The position numbers and the translations under genes were made by a program. This document shows positions 1 through 10,495 of a stretch of 64,000 nucleotides of DNA, piece by piece (the stretch's first letter is position 1; each line of letters begins with the position of its first letter). The stretch is from Methylosarcina fibrata AML-C10. Its GTDB lineage: Bacteria; Pseudomonadota; Gammaproteobacteria; Methylococcales; Methylomonadaceae. Location of the stretch: contig NZ_KB889965.1 of the NCBI RefSeq assembly GCF_000372865.1, forward strand, positions 641,902 to 705,901, in the 5' to 3' direction. Below the pieces are notes generated by a model that was not told where the DNA came from, did not search any database, and saw only the letters and a program-made list of their open reading frames with translations.

Positions 1-850
1 TGACAAAGACCAGGACGCCGCCTGTCTTGATGTCGATCGCCACGACGGCGCCGCTGTAAAAATCGAGCGCGTCATAGGCCGTTTTCTGCAGATCGACGTC
101 CAGAGTCAGATAGAGGTTGGCTCCCGGCGTCGGCTGGACCTCGTTGAGCGTATTGAGCAGGCGTGCCTGAACGTTCGTCTCGATTTCCGCATAGCCGGTT
201 TTGCCGTGCAGTTCGGTCTCGTAGGATTTTTCGATGCCGAGTTTGCCCATGTGGGTCGAGCCGCGGTATTCGGAAATGGGCAGATCCTTGAGCTCGTCCT
301 CGCTGATGCGGCCGACGTAGCCGATCACGTGGGACGCCAGGTCGTTGTAAGGGTAATGCCGGACCAGATGGGTTTGAATGTCGACTCCGGGAAAATAAGG
401 CCGGACTACCGCGAATTTGGCCAGTTCTTCGTCGCTCATGTTCGACAGTAACGGCGTCGGCACGAACCGTTTCTGGCGCTTCCGGAGTTTCTGGTAGAGC
501 TCGATTTTTTCGTCCGGAATGTCGAGCAGAACCTGAAGCCGCTTCAGGGTGTCTTCGAGGTCGCTGATTTGTTCGGGAATCAGTTCCAGACTGAAGGAGG
601 TCGTATCGTCGGCCAGAATCCGGCCTTTTCTGTCGTAGATGATGCCCCGGGTCGGCACCAGCGGCACCAGTTTGACGCTGTTTTCCTTGGCCAGCGTGGC
701 ATAGTGCTCGTGGCCCACGATCTGCAGATAAACCAGCCGGACGATCAAGCCGGTCGTCAACAGGCCGATGAGAACGAGCGAGGCAATGATGCGGCCCAGA
801 AAAAGACGGTCTTCGACTGCATTGTCTTTAATGGAATAAATGCGGGACAT
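1..850 (-). CDS. mrdA: Penicillin-binding protein 2, N-terminal part (runs off the window)
   Basis: This is the peptidoglycan transpeptidase that works with MreB and RodA in cell elongation. The visible 283 residues begin MSRIYSIKDN and include a single membrane anchor (about residues 19-42, ending LVYLQI). The non-penicillin-binding dimerisation region follows, with the family-typical stretches LVPTRGIIYDRKG and RHYPYNDLASHVIGYVGRI. The window edge cuts the gene near GAVVAIDIKTGG, just before the transpeptidase domain, so the catalytic SxxK, SxN and KTG motifs cannot be inspected. The start at 850 has only a weak ribosome binding site. It is 13 bases after mreD, and the order mreB-mreC-mreD-mrdA is the classical elongasome operon, which supports the assignment strongly. 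Confidence 0.95.
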   Translation of the reverse strand, partial: MSRIYSIKDNAVEDRLFLGRIIASLVLIGLLTTGLIVRLVYLQIVGHEHYATLAKENSVKLVPLVPTRGIIYDRKGRILADDTTSFSLELIPEQISDLEDTLKRLQVLLDIPDEKIELYQKLRKRQKRFVPTPLLSNMSDEELAKFAVVRPYFPGVDIQTHLVRHYPYNDLASHVIGYVGRISEDELKDLPISEYRGSTHMGKLGIEKSYETELHGKTGYAEIETNVQARLLNTLNEVQPTPGANLYLTLDVDLQKTAYDALDFYSGAVVAIDIKTGGVLVFV

Positions 851-863
851 GATCGATCGTTAT

Positions 864-1352
864 TCAACCGAGCCGCTTGGTCAGGCGAACAAACCTGAGT
901 GCGGTATACACCAGAGGCCAGCACAGAGTGCCGGTAAACACGGGCAGCCAGAACGTGCCCTTGAGCTGAGCCGGATGCTGGGCGTTTTTAATGAAGAACA
1001 GCAGTAGTTGGGACAGTAGCAGGCAGAAAAAGATGAACAACGCTTGCTGGATAATGGGAAACTGCCTGAGGCGCTTGTGCAGTTTCAGGCAAAGATAGAT
1101 GACCAGGGAATATGCCAGCGCATACTGGCCGAGCAGCTTGCCGGTCAGCACGTCGGTGAGCAGCCCGAAGGTCCAGGCGTGGAAGATGCCGACCCGTTCG
1201 GGAACGGCCAACGACCAGTAAATCAGGGACAGAAGCACCCAATCCGGATTGAACAGGCTTGCCAACTCGGGCAAGGGCAGAATGCGCAGTGCCATCGCCA
1301 GAACGAGAGTGAAAATGATCCGGTAAAAACCGTAAGAACTACTGCCCCTCAT
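864..1352 (-). CDS. mreD: Rod shape-determining protein MreD
   Basis: This 162-residue integral membrane protein is of normal family length and is predicted to have about five hydrophobic segments, among them IIFTLVLAMALRI and FIFFCLLLSQLLLFFI. MreD links MreC, and so the MreB filament, to the periplasmic synthesis machinery. Sequence conservation in this family is low, so the call rests on size, hydrophobic pattern and position between mreC and mrdA. The ATG at 1352 lies inside the end of mreC (14-base overlap), which suggests translational coupling. Confidence 0.9.
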   Translation of the reverse strand: MRGSSSYGFYRIIFTLVLAMALRILPLPELASLFNPDWVLLSLIYWSLAVPERVGIFHAWTFGLLTDVLTGKLLGQYALAYSLVIYLCLKLHKRLRQFPIIQQALFIFFCLLLSQLLLFFIKNAQHPAQLKGTFWLPVFTGTLCWPLVYTALRFVRLTKRLG

Positions 1353-2184
1353 GCGTGGGATTCTCCTGTTCGTTTGGGGCTGGCTTGGGGCTCAGCGGAA
1401 TCGGGGTGGAATCGCTCCAGACGATCATCAGTTCCCGGTTGCGGTCCAGCAAGGCTTTGGGCGTGGCAGTCACCGTGGCGAACGGCTTGTTGTTCTGCGA
1501 GGTGAATTCGTCCACGACCGCGACCGGATAACCCTGCGGGAAGGTGCCGCCAAGACCCGACGTGATCAACAAGTCTCCGGGACGGATGTCGGCATTGTTC
1601 GGGAGATAAGGCAGGTTGAGGCGGTTTATCTGGCCGCTGCCGACCGCGATGGTCAACAGGCCGTTGCGATTGACCTGGACGGGAATGGCGTGGTTGGGGT
1701 CGGTGATCAGCATGATTTCCGAGCTGAACGGCAGAGCCCGGAACACCTGACCGACGACGCCGTTGGCGTCCATGACCGGCTGCTGGGGATGCACGCCGAA
1801 GCGAGTGCCTTTATTGACCACCACGATGTGTTCATAAGGCGCCATGTTGACCGACAGCAATTCGGCGACCAGGACTTTTTCACCGAGCTTGAAGGAGTTT
1901 TCCAGCAGGGCGCGCAAGCGGATGTTTTCCTTTTCCAGCGCGGCCAGTTTGAGCAGACGGGTCTGATGAATGAGCCGTTCCTCATGCAGCCTGCGGTTCT
2001 CTTCCTTCAAGGTGGTATAACTGCTGACGGTCTCGGTCGCCTCCTGGATGATCGACGGAGGCAGGTTCACCAGGTATTTGACCGGATCGGTCAGGATCGA
2101 CAAGACGGACCGGAACGGGGTGAGTTGTTGCCCGCGCTGGTCCAGGACAAGCAAAGCAATTGAAGCAATGATGGCGACCAGCAA
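1339..2184 (-). CDS. mreC: Rod shape-determining protein MreC
   Basis: MreC is a bitopic inner-membrane protein whose periplasmic beta domains scaffold the elongasome. The N-terminal membrane segment is VAIIASIALLVLD. A coiled coil (about residues 45-95, rich in EENRRLHEE and LEKENIRLRALLE patterns) and the beta-rich MreC core (GVVGQVFRAL, ITDPNHAIPVQV, GDLLITSGLGG) follow, with a Pro-rich tail. The start is unsettled. The first usable codon in frame is TTG at 2184, which puts the membrane segment almost at residue 1. Family members usually have 10-15 residues before it. Fourteen in-frame codons upstream (ATA AAA CTT CTA TTC...) look like a genuine MreC N-terminus and sit behind GAGGAA, but begin with ATA at 2226; no ATG, GTG or TTG exists there. 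Confidence 0.92.
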   Translation of the reverse strand: MLVAIIASIALLVLDQRGQQLTPFRSVLSILTDPVKYLVNLPPSIIQEATETVSSYTTLKEENRRLHEERLIHQTRLLKLAALEKENIRLRALLENSFKLGEKVLVAELLSVNMAPYEHIVVVNKGTRFGVHPQQPVMDANGVVGQVFRALPFSSEIMLITDPNHAIPVQVNRNGLLTIAVGSGQINRLNLPYLPNNADIRPGDLLITSGLGGTFPQGYPVAVVDEFTSQNNKPFATVTATPKALLDRNRELMIVWSDSTPIPLSPKPAPNEQENPTHEGQ

Positions 2185-2455
2185 CCGGGTAGTGATGGAC
2201 GGATCGCTCGCGAATAGAAGTTTTATGGCTGGATTCCTCGGTATCGGACACCCGCAGCGCTCTGGTTACACTTTCCCTAGTTTGCCCTGTCTCCCCTATT
2301 CATGGGGCGGTTCATCGAATCCCCCATTTTCCAAGAAGAAAAAACAAAACTCGATCGGGAGTTGTCAGCGCCATGCAAGGGTGGTCTGGATCAATAAAAC
2401 AAACGGACGGTCATCGGTAAGAATTCACACCGGGACCGTAAAGTCAATAACCTGG

Positions 2456-3502
<1,047 letters not shown>

Positions 3503-3755
3503 TTACTGTTTCCTTATAGGAATAAAATCGTATTACTTTATCAATCCAGCGGGTATTTAGGCAAGATATAAAGTATCATATTTTAGAAGCTGTTTGGCAA
3601 GAATCACATTTTTCAAATTTCGTTTTTTATCCGGAGCCAAAACCGAGGGGAATGACAAAAACGTCCGGTTTTTTTCGTTTTCAGCTTCGTTTCTGCTGCG
3701 CCGCCGGTAGCGGACGGAAATCCGGATTTTTTTTTAATATTGGCAAGAGGTAATC

Positions 3756-4043
3756 ATGTCTTTAACGACGGATGAAGTAAGAAAAATAGCACATTTGGCG
3801 CGCTTGGGAATTGACCCGCAGGATATCGCATCGTACGCGCAGGATTTGTCTTCGATATTGAACCTGATGACGGCCATGAACGACGTGAATACGGAAGCGG
3901 TCATGCCGATGGCGCATCCTCTGGATCAGGTTCAGAGATTGCGGCCGGACCGGGTCAGCGAACCGAACCTTCGCGAGAAGTTCCAGGCGATAGCGCCCCA
4001 GGTCGAAGCGGGCCTGTATCTGGTTCCGAAAGTGATCGAATAA
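3756..4043 (+). CDS. gatC: Asp/Glu-tRNA amidotransferase subunit C
   Basis: GatC is the small chaperone-like subunit that wraps around GatA and GatB in the GatCAB amidotransferase. That enzyme converts misacylated Glu-tRNA-Gln and Asp-tRNA-Asn to the amidated forms. The 95 residues show the family pattern TTDEVRKIAHLARLGI, the MAHPLDQVQRLRPDRV loop and the C-terminal LYLVPKVIE. AGAGGT precedes the ATG. It is first in a gatC-gatA-gatB operon with short spacings. Presence of GatCAB implies that at least one of AsnRS or GlnRS is missing or redundant in this organism (known biology of the pathway, not visible here). Confidence 0.97.
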   Translation: MSLTTDEVRKIAHLARLGIDPQDIASYAQDLSSILNLMTAMNDVNTEAVMPMAHPLDQVQRLRPDRVSEPNLREKFQAIAPQVEAGLYLVPKVIE

Positions 4044-4061
4044 ATAAGGAATGGAACGAAC

Positions 4062-5513
4062 ATGTACGATCGAAGCATAACAGAACTGGCCCAGGGCCTG
4101 CGTTCGGGCGAGTTTTCAAGCCGGGAATTGACGTTGGCGTTTCTGGAGCGAATCGAGCGCCATCCGGAAATCAATGCCTACATTACGGTCACCGAAGAAC
4201 GGGCTCTGGCCGACGCGAAAGAAGCCGATGACCGCCTCGCCAGGGGAGAGGGATCCTTGCTGACCGGCATTCCGATAGCCCATAAGGACATCTTTTGCAC
4301 GGAAGGCGTTAAAACCAGTTGCGGATCGAAAATGCTGGATAACTTTATCGCGCCCTATGATGCGACCGTGGTGGAAAAGTTTAAAGAAGCCGGCGCAGTG
4401 ATGCTGGGCAAGCTGAATATGGACGAGTTCGCGATGGGGTCGTCGAATGAAACCAGTCATTACGGCGCGGTACGCAACCCCTGGGGTATAAACAAGGTGC
4501 CGGGCGGCTCCTCCGGCGGTTCGGCCGCGGCGGTGGCGGCGCGGCTGGCGGCGGCGGCAACCGGCACCGACACCGGCGGCTCGATCCGGCAGCCGGCCTC
4601 GCATTGCGGCATTACCGGGTTGAAACCGACTTACGGCCGCGTTTCTCGTTACGGCATGATCGCTTACGCGTCCAGTCTGGACCAGGGTGGGCCGATGGCG
4701 CGAAGCGCCCACGATGCCGCGGTTCTTTTGCAAACGATGGCGGGTTTTGATGAGAAGGATTCGACCAGCGTCGATTTGCCGGTGCCGGACTATACCGCCG
4801 GGTTGAATGCCGACCTCAAAGGGCTGAAGATCGGCCTGCCCAGGGAATTCTTCGGCGACGGCCTGAGCCGTGAGGTCGCGGCAGTCATCGAGGCGGCGGT
4901 GAACGAATACCGGAAATTGGGCGCCGAGATCCGGGAAGTTTCGATGCCCGATCTCAATCTGGCCATTCCCGCCTACTACGTCATCGCTCCGGCCGAATGC
5001 TCGGCTAATCTGTCACGTTTCGACGGCGTGCGTTTCGGTTACCGCTGCCAGAATCCCTCCGACTTGACTGATTTATACACCCGCTCGCGCGGCGAAGGCT
5101 TCGGCAAGGAGGTCAAACGGCGGATTCTGATGGGAACCTATGCGCTGTCGGCAGGCTATTACGATGCTTATTATGTGAAAGCTCAGAAAGTGCGGCGCCT
5201 GATCAGCGACGATTTCAAAAAGACGTTTGCCCAGGTCGACGTCCTGATGGGGCCGGTCGCACCCACGACCGCTTTCGGAATCGGGGAAAAAATGGGCGAC
5301 CCCGTTGAAATGTATCTGTCCGATATTTATACCATCGCCGTCAATCTGGCCGGGCTGCCGGCGATGTCCGTGCCGGCGGGATTCGCTTCCGGCCAGCCGG
5401 TGGGATTGCAGATCATCGGCAATTATTTTACCGAGCCCCGGCTGTTGAATATTGCCCATCAATTTCAACGGATGACGGATTGGCATCAGCAATTACCGGA
5501 AGGGTTTGAGTAA
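4062..5513 (+). CDS. gatA: Asp/Glu-tRNA amidotransferase subunit A
   Basis: GatA is the amidase-signature subunit that hydrolyses glutamine to deliver ammonia to GatB. All three members of the Ser-cisSer-Lys triad are recognisable: Lys in PIAHKDIF, the cis-Ser in [11 protein letters not shown] and the nucleophilic Ser in [12 protein letters not shown]. Length (483 residues) is normal. It starts 18 bases after gatC and its stop sits at the gatB ribosome binding site, so the three subunits are almost certainly co-translated. Confidence 0.97.
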   Translation: MYDRSITELAQGLRSGEFSSRELTLAFLERIERHPEINAYITVTEERALADAKEADDRLARGEGSLLTGIPIAHKDIFCTEGVKTSCGSKMLDNFIAPYDATVVEKFKEAGAVMLGKLNMDEFAMGSSNETSHYGAVRNPWGINKVPGGSSGGSAAAVAARLAAAATGTDTGGSIRQPASHCGITGLKPTYGRVSRYGMIAYASSLDQGGPMARSAHDAAVLLQTMAGFDEKDSTSVDLPVPDYTAGLNADLKGLKIGLPREFFGDGLSREVAAVIEAAVNEYRKLGAEIREVSMPDLNLAIPAYYVIAPAECSANLSRFDGVRFGYRCQNPSDLTDLYTRSRGEGFGKEVKRRILMGTYALSAGYYDAYYVKAQKVRRLISDDFKKTFAQVDVLMGPVAPTTAFGIGEKMGDPVEMYLSDIYTIAVNLAGLPAMSVPAGFASGQPVGLQIIGNYFTEPRLLNIAHQFQRMTDWHQQLPEGFE

Positions 5514-5523
5514 GGAGGAAATG

Positions 5524-6975
5524 ATGGAATACGCTCAACAGGAAAAATGGGAAGCCGTGATCGGTCTGGAAATCCATACGCAATTGGCGACCCGGTCGAA
5601 GATATTTTCGGGAGCGCCGACCGCTTACGGCGCCGAGCCCAATACTCAGGCTTGTGCCGTGGATCTGGGCCTGCCCGGCGTGCTGCCGGTATTGAACGAA
5701 GAAGCCGTGACCATGGCGGTCAAATTCGGTCTGGCCATTGAGGCCGAGATCGCGCCTTATTCGGTCTTCGCCAGGAAGAATTATTTCTATCCCGACTTGC
5801 CCAAAGGCTATCAAATCAGTCAATTCGAGCTGCCGATCGTCGGCCGCGGACATCTGGACATCGACGTGGACGGCGAACGCAAACGCATCGGCATCACGCG
5901 CGCCCATCTGGAGGAAGACGCCGGCAAATCGCTGCACGAAGACTTTCACGGCTTGTCGGGCATCGATTTGAACCGTGCGGGCACGCCGCTGCTCGAGATC
6001 GTGTCCGAGCCGGACCTGCGCTCGGCCAAGGAAGCGGTAGCCTACATGAAAACGCTGCACGAATTGGTGCGTTATCTCGGCATTTGCGACGGCAACATGC
6101 AGGAAGGTTCCTTCCGCTGCGACGCCAACGTCTCTGTGCGCCCGAAAGGGCGGCAAGCATTCGGCACCCGCACCGAATTGAAAAACATCAATTCGTTCAA
6201 GTTCGTCGAAAAAGCGATCAATTATGAAATCGAGCGGCAAATCGATTTGATCGAAAGCGGCGGCAAGGTGGTTCAGGAAACCCGGCTGTACGATTCGGCA
6301 AAGGATTTGACCCGTTCCATGCGCAGCAAGGAAGAAGCCAACGACTACCGTTATTTTCCCGATCCGGACCTGTTGCCCGTTTTTATCTCCGAGGAATTCA
6401 AGGCGCAGGTCCGGGCCGATCTGCCGGAATTGCCCTGGGTCAAAAGACGGCGTTTCCTCGAACACTACCGTCTGGACGAAGAAAGCATCCACCTGTTGAC
6501 TTCCTCGCGGGAGATGGCCGATTATTTCGAGGCGCTTATTCAAGCTTCGGGATGTGAACCGAGATTATGCGCCAATTGGGTCGCCGGCGAATTGTCGGCG
6601 GCGTTGAATAAATCGGGTCTGGAAATTGCCGGATCGCCGGTGGATTACCGGCGATTGGCCGGCTTGCTGGCGAGAATCGCCGACAACACGATCTCGGGCA
6701 AGATCGCCAAGCAGGTTTTCGACGACATGTGGCAGACCGGAGCCGGTGCCGACGAAATCATCGCCGCGAAGGGGTTACAGCAAATCAGCGACAGCGGCGT
6801 CATTGCCTCGATCATCGATAAGATCATCGCCGATAATCCGGCGCAGGTCGAACAATACCGGAGCGGCAAGGACAAGGTGTTCGGATTTTTTGTCGGCCAG
6901 GTGATGAAAGCGATGCAGGGCAAGGCCAATCCGGAAGAAGTCAATAAAATGCTCAAGGATAAATTATCGCCGTAG
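5524..6975 (+). CDS. gatB: Asp/Glu-tRNA amidotransferase subunit B
   Basis: GatB binds the misacylated tRNA, phosphorylates the side-chain carboxylate and accepts ammonia from GatA. Family motifs are clear: [18 protein letters not shown] at the N-terminus, [33 protein letters not shown] and the C-terminal YqeY-like helical domain ending [16 protein letters not shown] at 5512-5518 sits five bases before the ATG at 5524. The ATG at 5521 is possible but too close. A longer reading from 5506 would start inside the gatA end and lacks a ribosome binding site. Confidence 0.96.
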   Translation: MEYAQQEKWEAVIGLEIHTQLATRSKIFSGAPTAYGAEPNTQACAVDLGLPGVLPVLNEEAVTMAVKFGLAIEAEIAPYSVFARKNYFYPDLPKGYQISQFELPIVGRGHLDIDVDGERKRIGITRAHLEEDAGKSLHEDFHGLSGIDLNRAGTPLLEIVSEPDLRSAKEAVAYMKTLHELVRYLGICDGNMQEGSFRCDANVSVRPKGRQAFGTRTELKNINSFKFVEKAINYEIERQIDLIESGGKVVQETRLYDSAKDLTRSMRSKEEANDYRYFPDPDLLPVFISEEFKAQVRADLPELPWVKRRRFLEHYRLDEESIHLLTSSREMADYFEALIQASGCEPRLCANWVAGELSAALNKSGLEIAGSPVDYRRLAGLLARIADNTISGKIAKQVFDDMWQTGAGADEIIAAKGLQQISDSGVIASIIDKIIADNPAQVEQYRSGKDKVFGFFVGQVMKAMQGKANPEEVNKMLKDKLSP

Positions 6976-6995
6976 CGCTCGGTCCACCGGGAATT

Positions 6996-7035
6996 CATGG
7001 GCCGCCTCCGGATTGAAATGCAAGGCGGGCCCATG
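6996..7035 (+). terminator. Strong hairpin after gatB
   Basis: CATGGGCCGCC (6996-7006) can pair with GGCGGGCCCATG (7024-7035) with one bulged base. No T-run follows, so it is not a standard intrinsic terminator; it may protect the gatCAB message 3-prime end or act with Rho. Confidence 0.4.
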
Positions 7036-7073
7036 ACTTCGTCAATGAAAAAATCGTTGCGCTTTAGGCGGTG

Positions 7074-7102
7074 CTGACATACATTACACGCAAAATTGTT
7101 AT
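7074..7102 (+). promoter_or_regulatory. Candidate sigma-70 promoter of rsd
   Basis: CTGACA (7074-7079) is followed after 17 bases by TGTTAT (7097-7102), with an AT-rich stretch just downstream and the rsd ATG at 7125. The -35 matches the consensus at five of six positions and the -10 at four of six. Confidence 0.45.
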
Positions 7103-7124
7103 ATAAATTGGGGGAAATACTATC

Positions 7125-7571
7125 ATGCCTGTTGAAACACCAGTCAAACTGGAAAGAAGACAGCAAGCGGCTCAATTGATTGCCGAACTGCAAAGTGAAA
7201 GGCAGGCGTTGTGGTCGTTATATTGCCAGATAGCAGACCTTAAACCTTTTACCAAGGTGGAACAGGTCAGGATCAAACTGACCCGGTTTTCGCAAACCTT
7301 GGTCGATTACGTGTCGCTGGGACATTTCGGCCTTTATGAACGCATTCTGTGCGGCACGGAACGGCGAAACCGCATTCTGTCGGTCGCAACCGACATGTAT
7401 CCGGAGTTTTCGGCGGTTACCGAAGCCACCCTGGCCTTCAACGACAAATATGAAAACCTGGACGTCATGGAGACCTTCGACACCCTGTCCGAGGATTTAT
7501 CCGCAATGGGCGAGTCGCTGGCCAAACGGTTCGACCTGGAAGACCGTCTCTGCGAGTTGATGCAGCGATAG
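7125..7571 (+). CDS. rsd: Rsd/AlgQ-family anti-sigma-70 regulator
   Basis: This 148-residue, all-helical protein matches the Rsd/AlgQ family. The hallmark block runs from a helix with LWSLYCQIADLKPF to LVDYVSLGHFGLYERIL, which in E. coli Rsd contacts region 4 of the housekeeping sigma factor. The family shifts RNA polymerase toward alternative sigma factors in stationary phase, and in Pseudomonas AlgQ it affects alginate and virulence genes. The protein is cytoplasmic with no signal or membrane segment. A GGGGGAAA sequence precedes the ATG. It is a single-gene unit: own candidate promoter upstream and an intrinsic terminator about 170 bases downstream. Confidence 0.88.
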   Translation: MPVETPVKLERRQQAAQLIAELQSERQALWSLYCQIADLKPFTKVEQVRIKLTRFSQTLVDYVSLGHFGLYERILCGTERRNRILSVATDMYPEFSAVTEATLAFNDKYENLDVMETFDTLSEDLSAMGESLAKRFDLEDRLCELMQR

Positions 7572-7741
7572 TTTCCTTGTGGTCGTTGATTGGCGGCCCG
7601 ATCTTTTTTGTTGTTTTCCCTGACTGTTCCGGATTTTGGGTCGAAAAAACAAAGATTCAAATGCCGCAAAGCATTGCTTCTTCTCACGACGGCACACGCA
7701 GCGGTCCTAAGTCTTCTTTCGAAGCGAAAAAATAGAACCGG

Positions 7742-7776
7742 ACCTGCGAGGTTGTTAAAATCTCGCAGGTCTTTTT
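7742..7776 (+). terminator. Intrinsic terminator between rsd and the UPF0182 gene
   Basis: ACCTGCGAG (7742-7750) pairs perfectly with CTCGCAGGT (7762-7770) across an 11-base loop, followed by CTTTTT. It faces rsd. Confidence 0.75.
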
Positions 7777-7831
7777 ATTACGGCGTCAAGCGGCGATTAT
7801 CGCTTCTGTCAATGCAAATCCTGCGGATCGG

Positions 7832-10495
7832 CTACCTCTCTGTCCCGGGAAGAGTCAATGTCGGTGCGGACGTTCCCGTGCCCGCGTGCTCCCTGGCCTC
7901 TTTGGTATGCATCTGTTTCAAACGGTTGAACGCCGACCAGAAATTGGTGTCCATCACCACCTGGTTGCCGATCGAAACAATGATCCTGAGCAACTCGGGA
8001 ATGGCGTTGTTCTTCGAGACGATGTATACCGGCTGCACGTAGAGCACGCTGTTGCCCATCGGCATGATGATCATGCGGCCCAGTCGTATGTTCGAGCCCC
8101 CTTGATCCCAAAGCGTGAATTGGGCGGATATTTCCGGATCCTGCTGAATGAGCGCTTCCACCTGGGCCGGACCGTTGACCTGAACGTCCTTGCGGAACTT
8201 GTAGATCGTGATGCCGGGTTTATAGTCCGTGCTGCAGGTTTTGGCATCCAGAATGCCGGCCACGCCGATCATGCTGAGGTTGTTGTTGTTGATCGGCGTC
8301 ATCGGATTCAGCATGACGAACTCCTCCTTGCCGTTGCAGTTGCCGAAATCGATGGTCTGATAATACGGCTTGACCGGCTCGCCCCGGACTCTGGCGAATT
8401 GCCAGGTTTCGGCCTGTTCGTAGAACAGCTCGGGTTTTTGCTGATGATATTTCGCATACACTTTCATCTGCAGATAAAACAGATCACGCGGGTAGCGCAG
8501 ATGAGACTTCAGGTCGGCGGGCATCTCTTCCATATTCTTGAAAAGGCTCGGATAAGCGTTACTGTAGGCCTGGATGATGACGTCCGAAGGATCGGAAATA
8601 TAATACTGAACGTTCCCATCCAGTGCGTCGACCGCCACCTTGACCGAATTCCGGATGTAATTGAATTCCTGTTTGCCGTCCAGTAAGTCGTCCTCGGCGG
8701 GTTTCGCAACGGGATACCATTTTGACAGCGTGTAGGCGTCCTGGATCCAGTAAAACCGGTCTTTGGTCAAGACCAGATAAGGGTCGCTGTCCAGGTGCAG
8801 GAACGGCGTCAGCGTATGAATGCGTTCCGTGATGTTCCGGCGTATCAAGAGCTGACTGTTGTCCGTGATATTGGTCGAGAAGAATATTTTTTCATCTTTG
8901 AAATAAAACGCGAACAACGCCTTTCTGAACAGCGAAGGAATCGGTATGCCGCCTTCGCCTTTATAGAGGCTTGCCACGCCGGGATCGGTCGGGGTTCCGG
9001 AAATGCCGACGACGTTCAATTTATTCGGCACAATGGCGTAAGTGTATTGCTCCTGGCCATAATAAATGTCCGGATATTTTACCGTCAGGCCGACGGTCGA
9101 GTTCAGGTTCAAATCGCGCAGATACCAGAGCAGCGGCTTGCCGGCATCCTGCGCCGCCGGCGTCACCACGGCGCCGTAGCCGTGCGTGTAGCGCAAATGG
9201 GTGTTTTCCCAGTTTTGGGCTTCGGCCGGAAGCTTTTCCAGATTGATTTCCCGTGCGGCCAGATTGACCTGGCGGGTGTGATCCAGCAGAAAATAACGGT
9301 CTTCGTCGACGAGCGGAAACCGGTAATAAGGCCTGATCGATTGCAGTTGATTGTACGTGTCGATCAGGACTTCCCGGTCCCAGACCGGGATGTTTTCGAA
9401 ATGTTTTTGCGTGCTCCAGGTTTCAATGTCCTCGCTCGCGTCGAGCTTGATGGTCTGGTCGACAATATGGATATTCTTGAGGTCGTAGGCGTCCTGAGTC
9501 GCGTCGATATTGTTCTGCATGAACGGTTTTTCAGTTCTGACCGGATTCGGATTGACGATGTATGTTTGAATCAATTCGGGGATGAACTGAACCCTAGGCA
9601 GCCACAATACGCAAAGAAAAAGCGTGAAGGAAATAAGCAAAGGCGCCTTGATCCGGTGTTTTTCGGAAAAAATGAACAGGCCCGCGGAAACGGCGGTGGC
9701 CAGAAAAGTAATGATGCCTAGCCAGATCAGCGGCAGTTTCCAGCGGATTTCGACAAAGCCGGGACCGAAAAAAACCGGTTCGTGATTATCCACGTACAGC
9801 AGCGAAAAACGCTCCAGCATGAATCCCCAGACCACGAATAAAACCACAAAGCCCATCAGAATGACCAGATGGATCTTGGCGCCCAGAGGAAATTCCTTGC
9901 TTTGATCGGGCACAAAAACGTGTTCCAGCCAATACAGGATCCCGACCATGCAGAACAGCAGAATGGCCGTGCTCAGCAGCTCTTTCTGGATCAGCATGTA
10001 GAGCGGATAGGACAGCAGATAAAAACTGCTGTCCTGGCCGTAAACCGGCTCGGTGACTCCTGACGATCCGCCGAAAAAATAAAGCAGCGCCGCTTCCCAT
10101 TGATCATAAAAAGGGACGGCAACAAAAATGGCCAGAATCAGGGAAATGGGCGTATAGATCCTAACCGAGCCGCTCATGAAGAGATCGGCAAAACGCTGAA
10201 AACGCCGGCGTTTGTCTATGCTGGAAAGCACTTCATCGCGCGGATTGATGCCCAGATAACGCGAGGCGATCCAGAAGTGAAAAAAGAAGATGGAGAAGAA
10301 CGCCAGAGTGACGACGCCCGACAGAAAAAAACGGTAGAGCAGCCTGAGCCAGAAGTAGGCTTCCAGTTTTAACGACTGAAACCACCATAAGTCAACGAAC
10401 AGATCAAGGAAAATGAAATAAAAAGCGACATAAACAACGATCGCAATTCCCAGGGTCGCTCCAATCAACGCGGGTATAAACTTCAGGTTCCGCAT
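7832..10495 (-). CDS. UPF0182 family multi-pass membrane protein
   Basis: This 887-residue protein matches the large UPF0182 (COG1615) family, whose function is unknown. The first third is hydrophobic, with about seven membrane segments such as LIGATLGIAIVVYVAFYFIF and LLYRFFLSGVVTLAFFSIFFFHFW. The family landmark LDLFVDLWWFQSLKLEAYFW lies near the N-terminus. The rest is a large soluble, probably extracytoplasmic domain with conserved-looking stretches (LRYTHGYGAVVTPA, VYAKYHQQKPELFYEQ, MTPINNNNLSMIGVAG). It is transcribed alone, convergent with rsd and divergent from the EF-G paralogue, so context gives no functional clue. Confidence 0.9.
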   Translation of the reverse strand: MRNLKFIPALIGATLGIAIVVYVAFYFIFLDLFVDLWWFQSLKLEAYFWLRLLYRFFLSGVVTLAFFSIFFFHFWIASRYLGINPRDEVLSSIDKRRRFQRFADLFMSGSVRIYTPISLILAIFVAVPFYDQWEAALLYFFGGSSGVTEPVYGQDSSFYLLSYPLYMLIQKELLSTAILLFCMVGILYWLEHVFVPDQSKEFPLGAKIHLVILMGFVVLFVVWGFMLERFSLLYVDNHEPVFFGPGFVEIRWKLPLIWLGIITFLATAVSAGLFIFSEKHRIKAPLLISFTLFLCVLWLPRVQFIPELIQTYIVNPNPVRTEKPFMQNNIDATQDAYDLKNIHIVDQTIKLDASEDIETWSTQKHFENIPVWDREVLIDTYNQLQSIRPYYRFPLVDEDRYFLLDHTRQVNLAAREINLEKLPAEAQNWENTHLRYTHGYGAVVTPAAQDAGKPLLWYLRDLNLNSTVGLTVKYPDIYYGQEQYTYAIVPNKLNVVGISGTPTDPGVASLYKGEGGIPIPSLFRKALFAFYFKDEKIFFSTNITDNSQLLIRRNITERIHTLTPFLHLDSDPYLVLTKDRFYWIQDAYTLSKWYPVAKPAEDDLLDGKQEFNYIRNSVKVAVDALDGNVQYYISDPSDVIIQAYSNAYPSLFKNMEEMPADLKSHLRYPRDLFYLQMKVYAKYHQQKPELFYEQAETWQFARVRGEPVKPYYQTIDFGNCNGKEEFVMLNPMTPINNNNLSMIGVAGILDAKTCSTDYKPGITIYKFRKDVQVNGPAQVEALIQQDPEISAQFTLWDQGGSNIRLGRMIIMPMGNSVLYVQPVYIVSKNNAIPELLRIIVSIGNQVVMDTNFWSAFNRLKQMHTKEAREHAGTGTSAPTLTLPGTER

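Noticed and set aside
5428..6543. Open frame of 371 codons on the minus strand
   Set aside because: It lies antisense to gatA/gatB, whose proteins are unmistakable; composition is that of a shadow frame in GC-rich coding DNA.
7590..8042. Open frame of 150 codons on the plus strand after rsd
   Set aside because: It runs through the rsd terminator and into the antisense of the UPF0182 gene; no ribosome binding site or motif.
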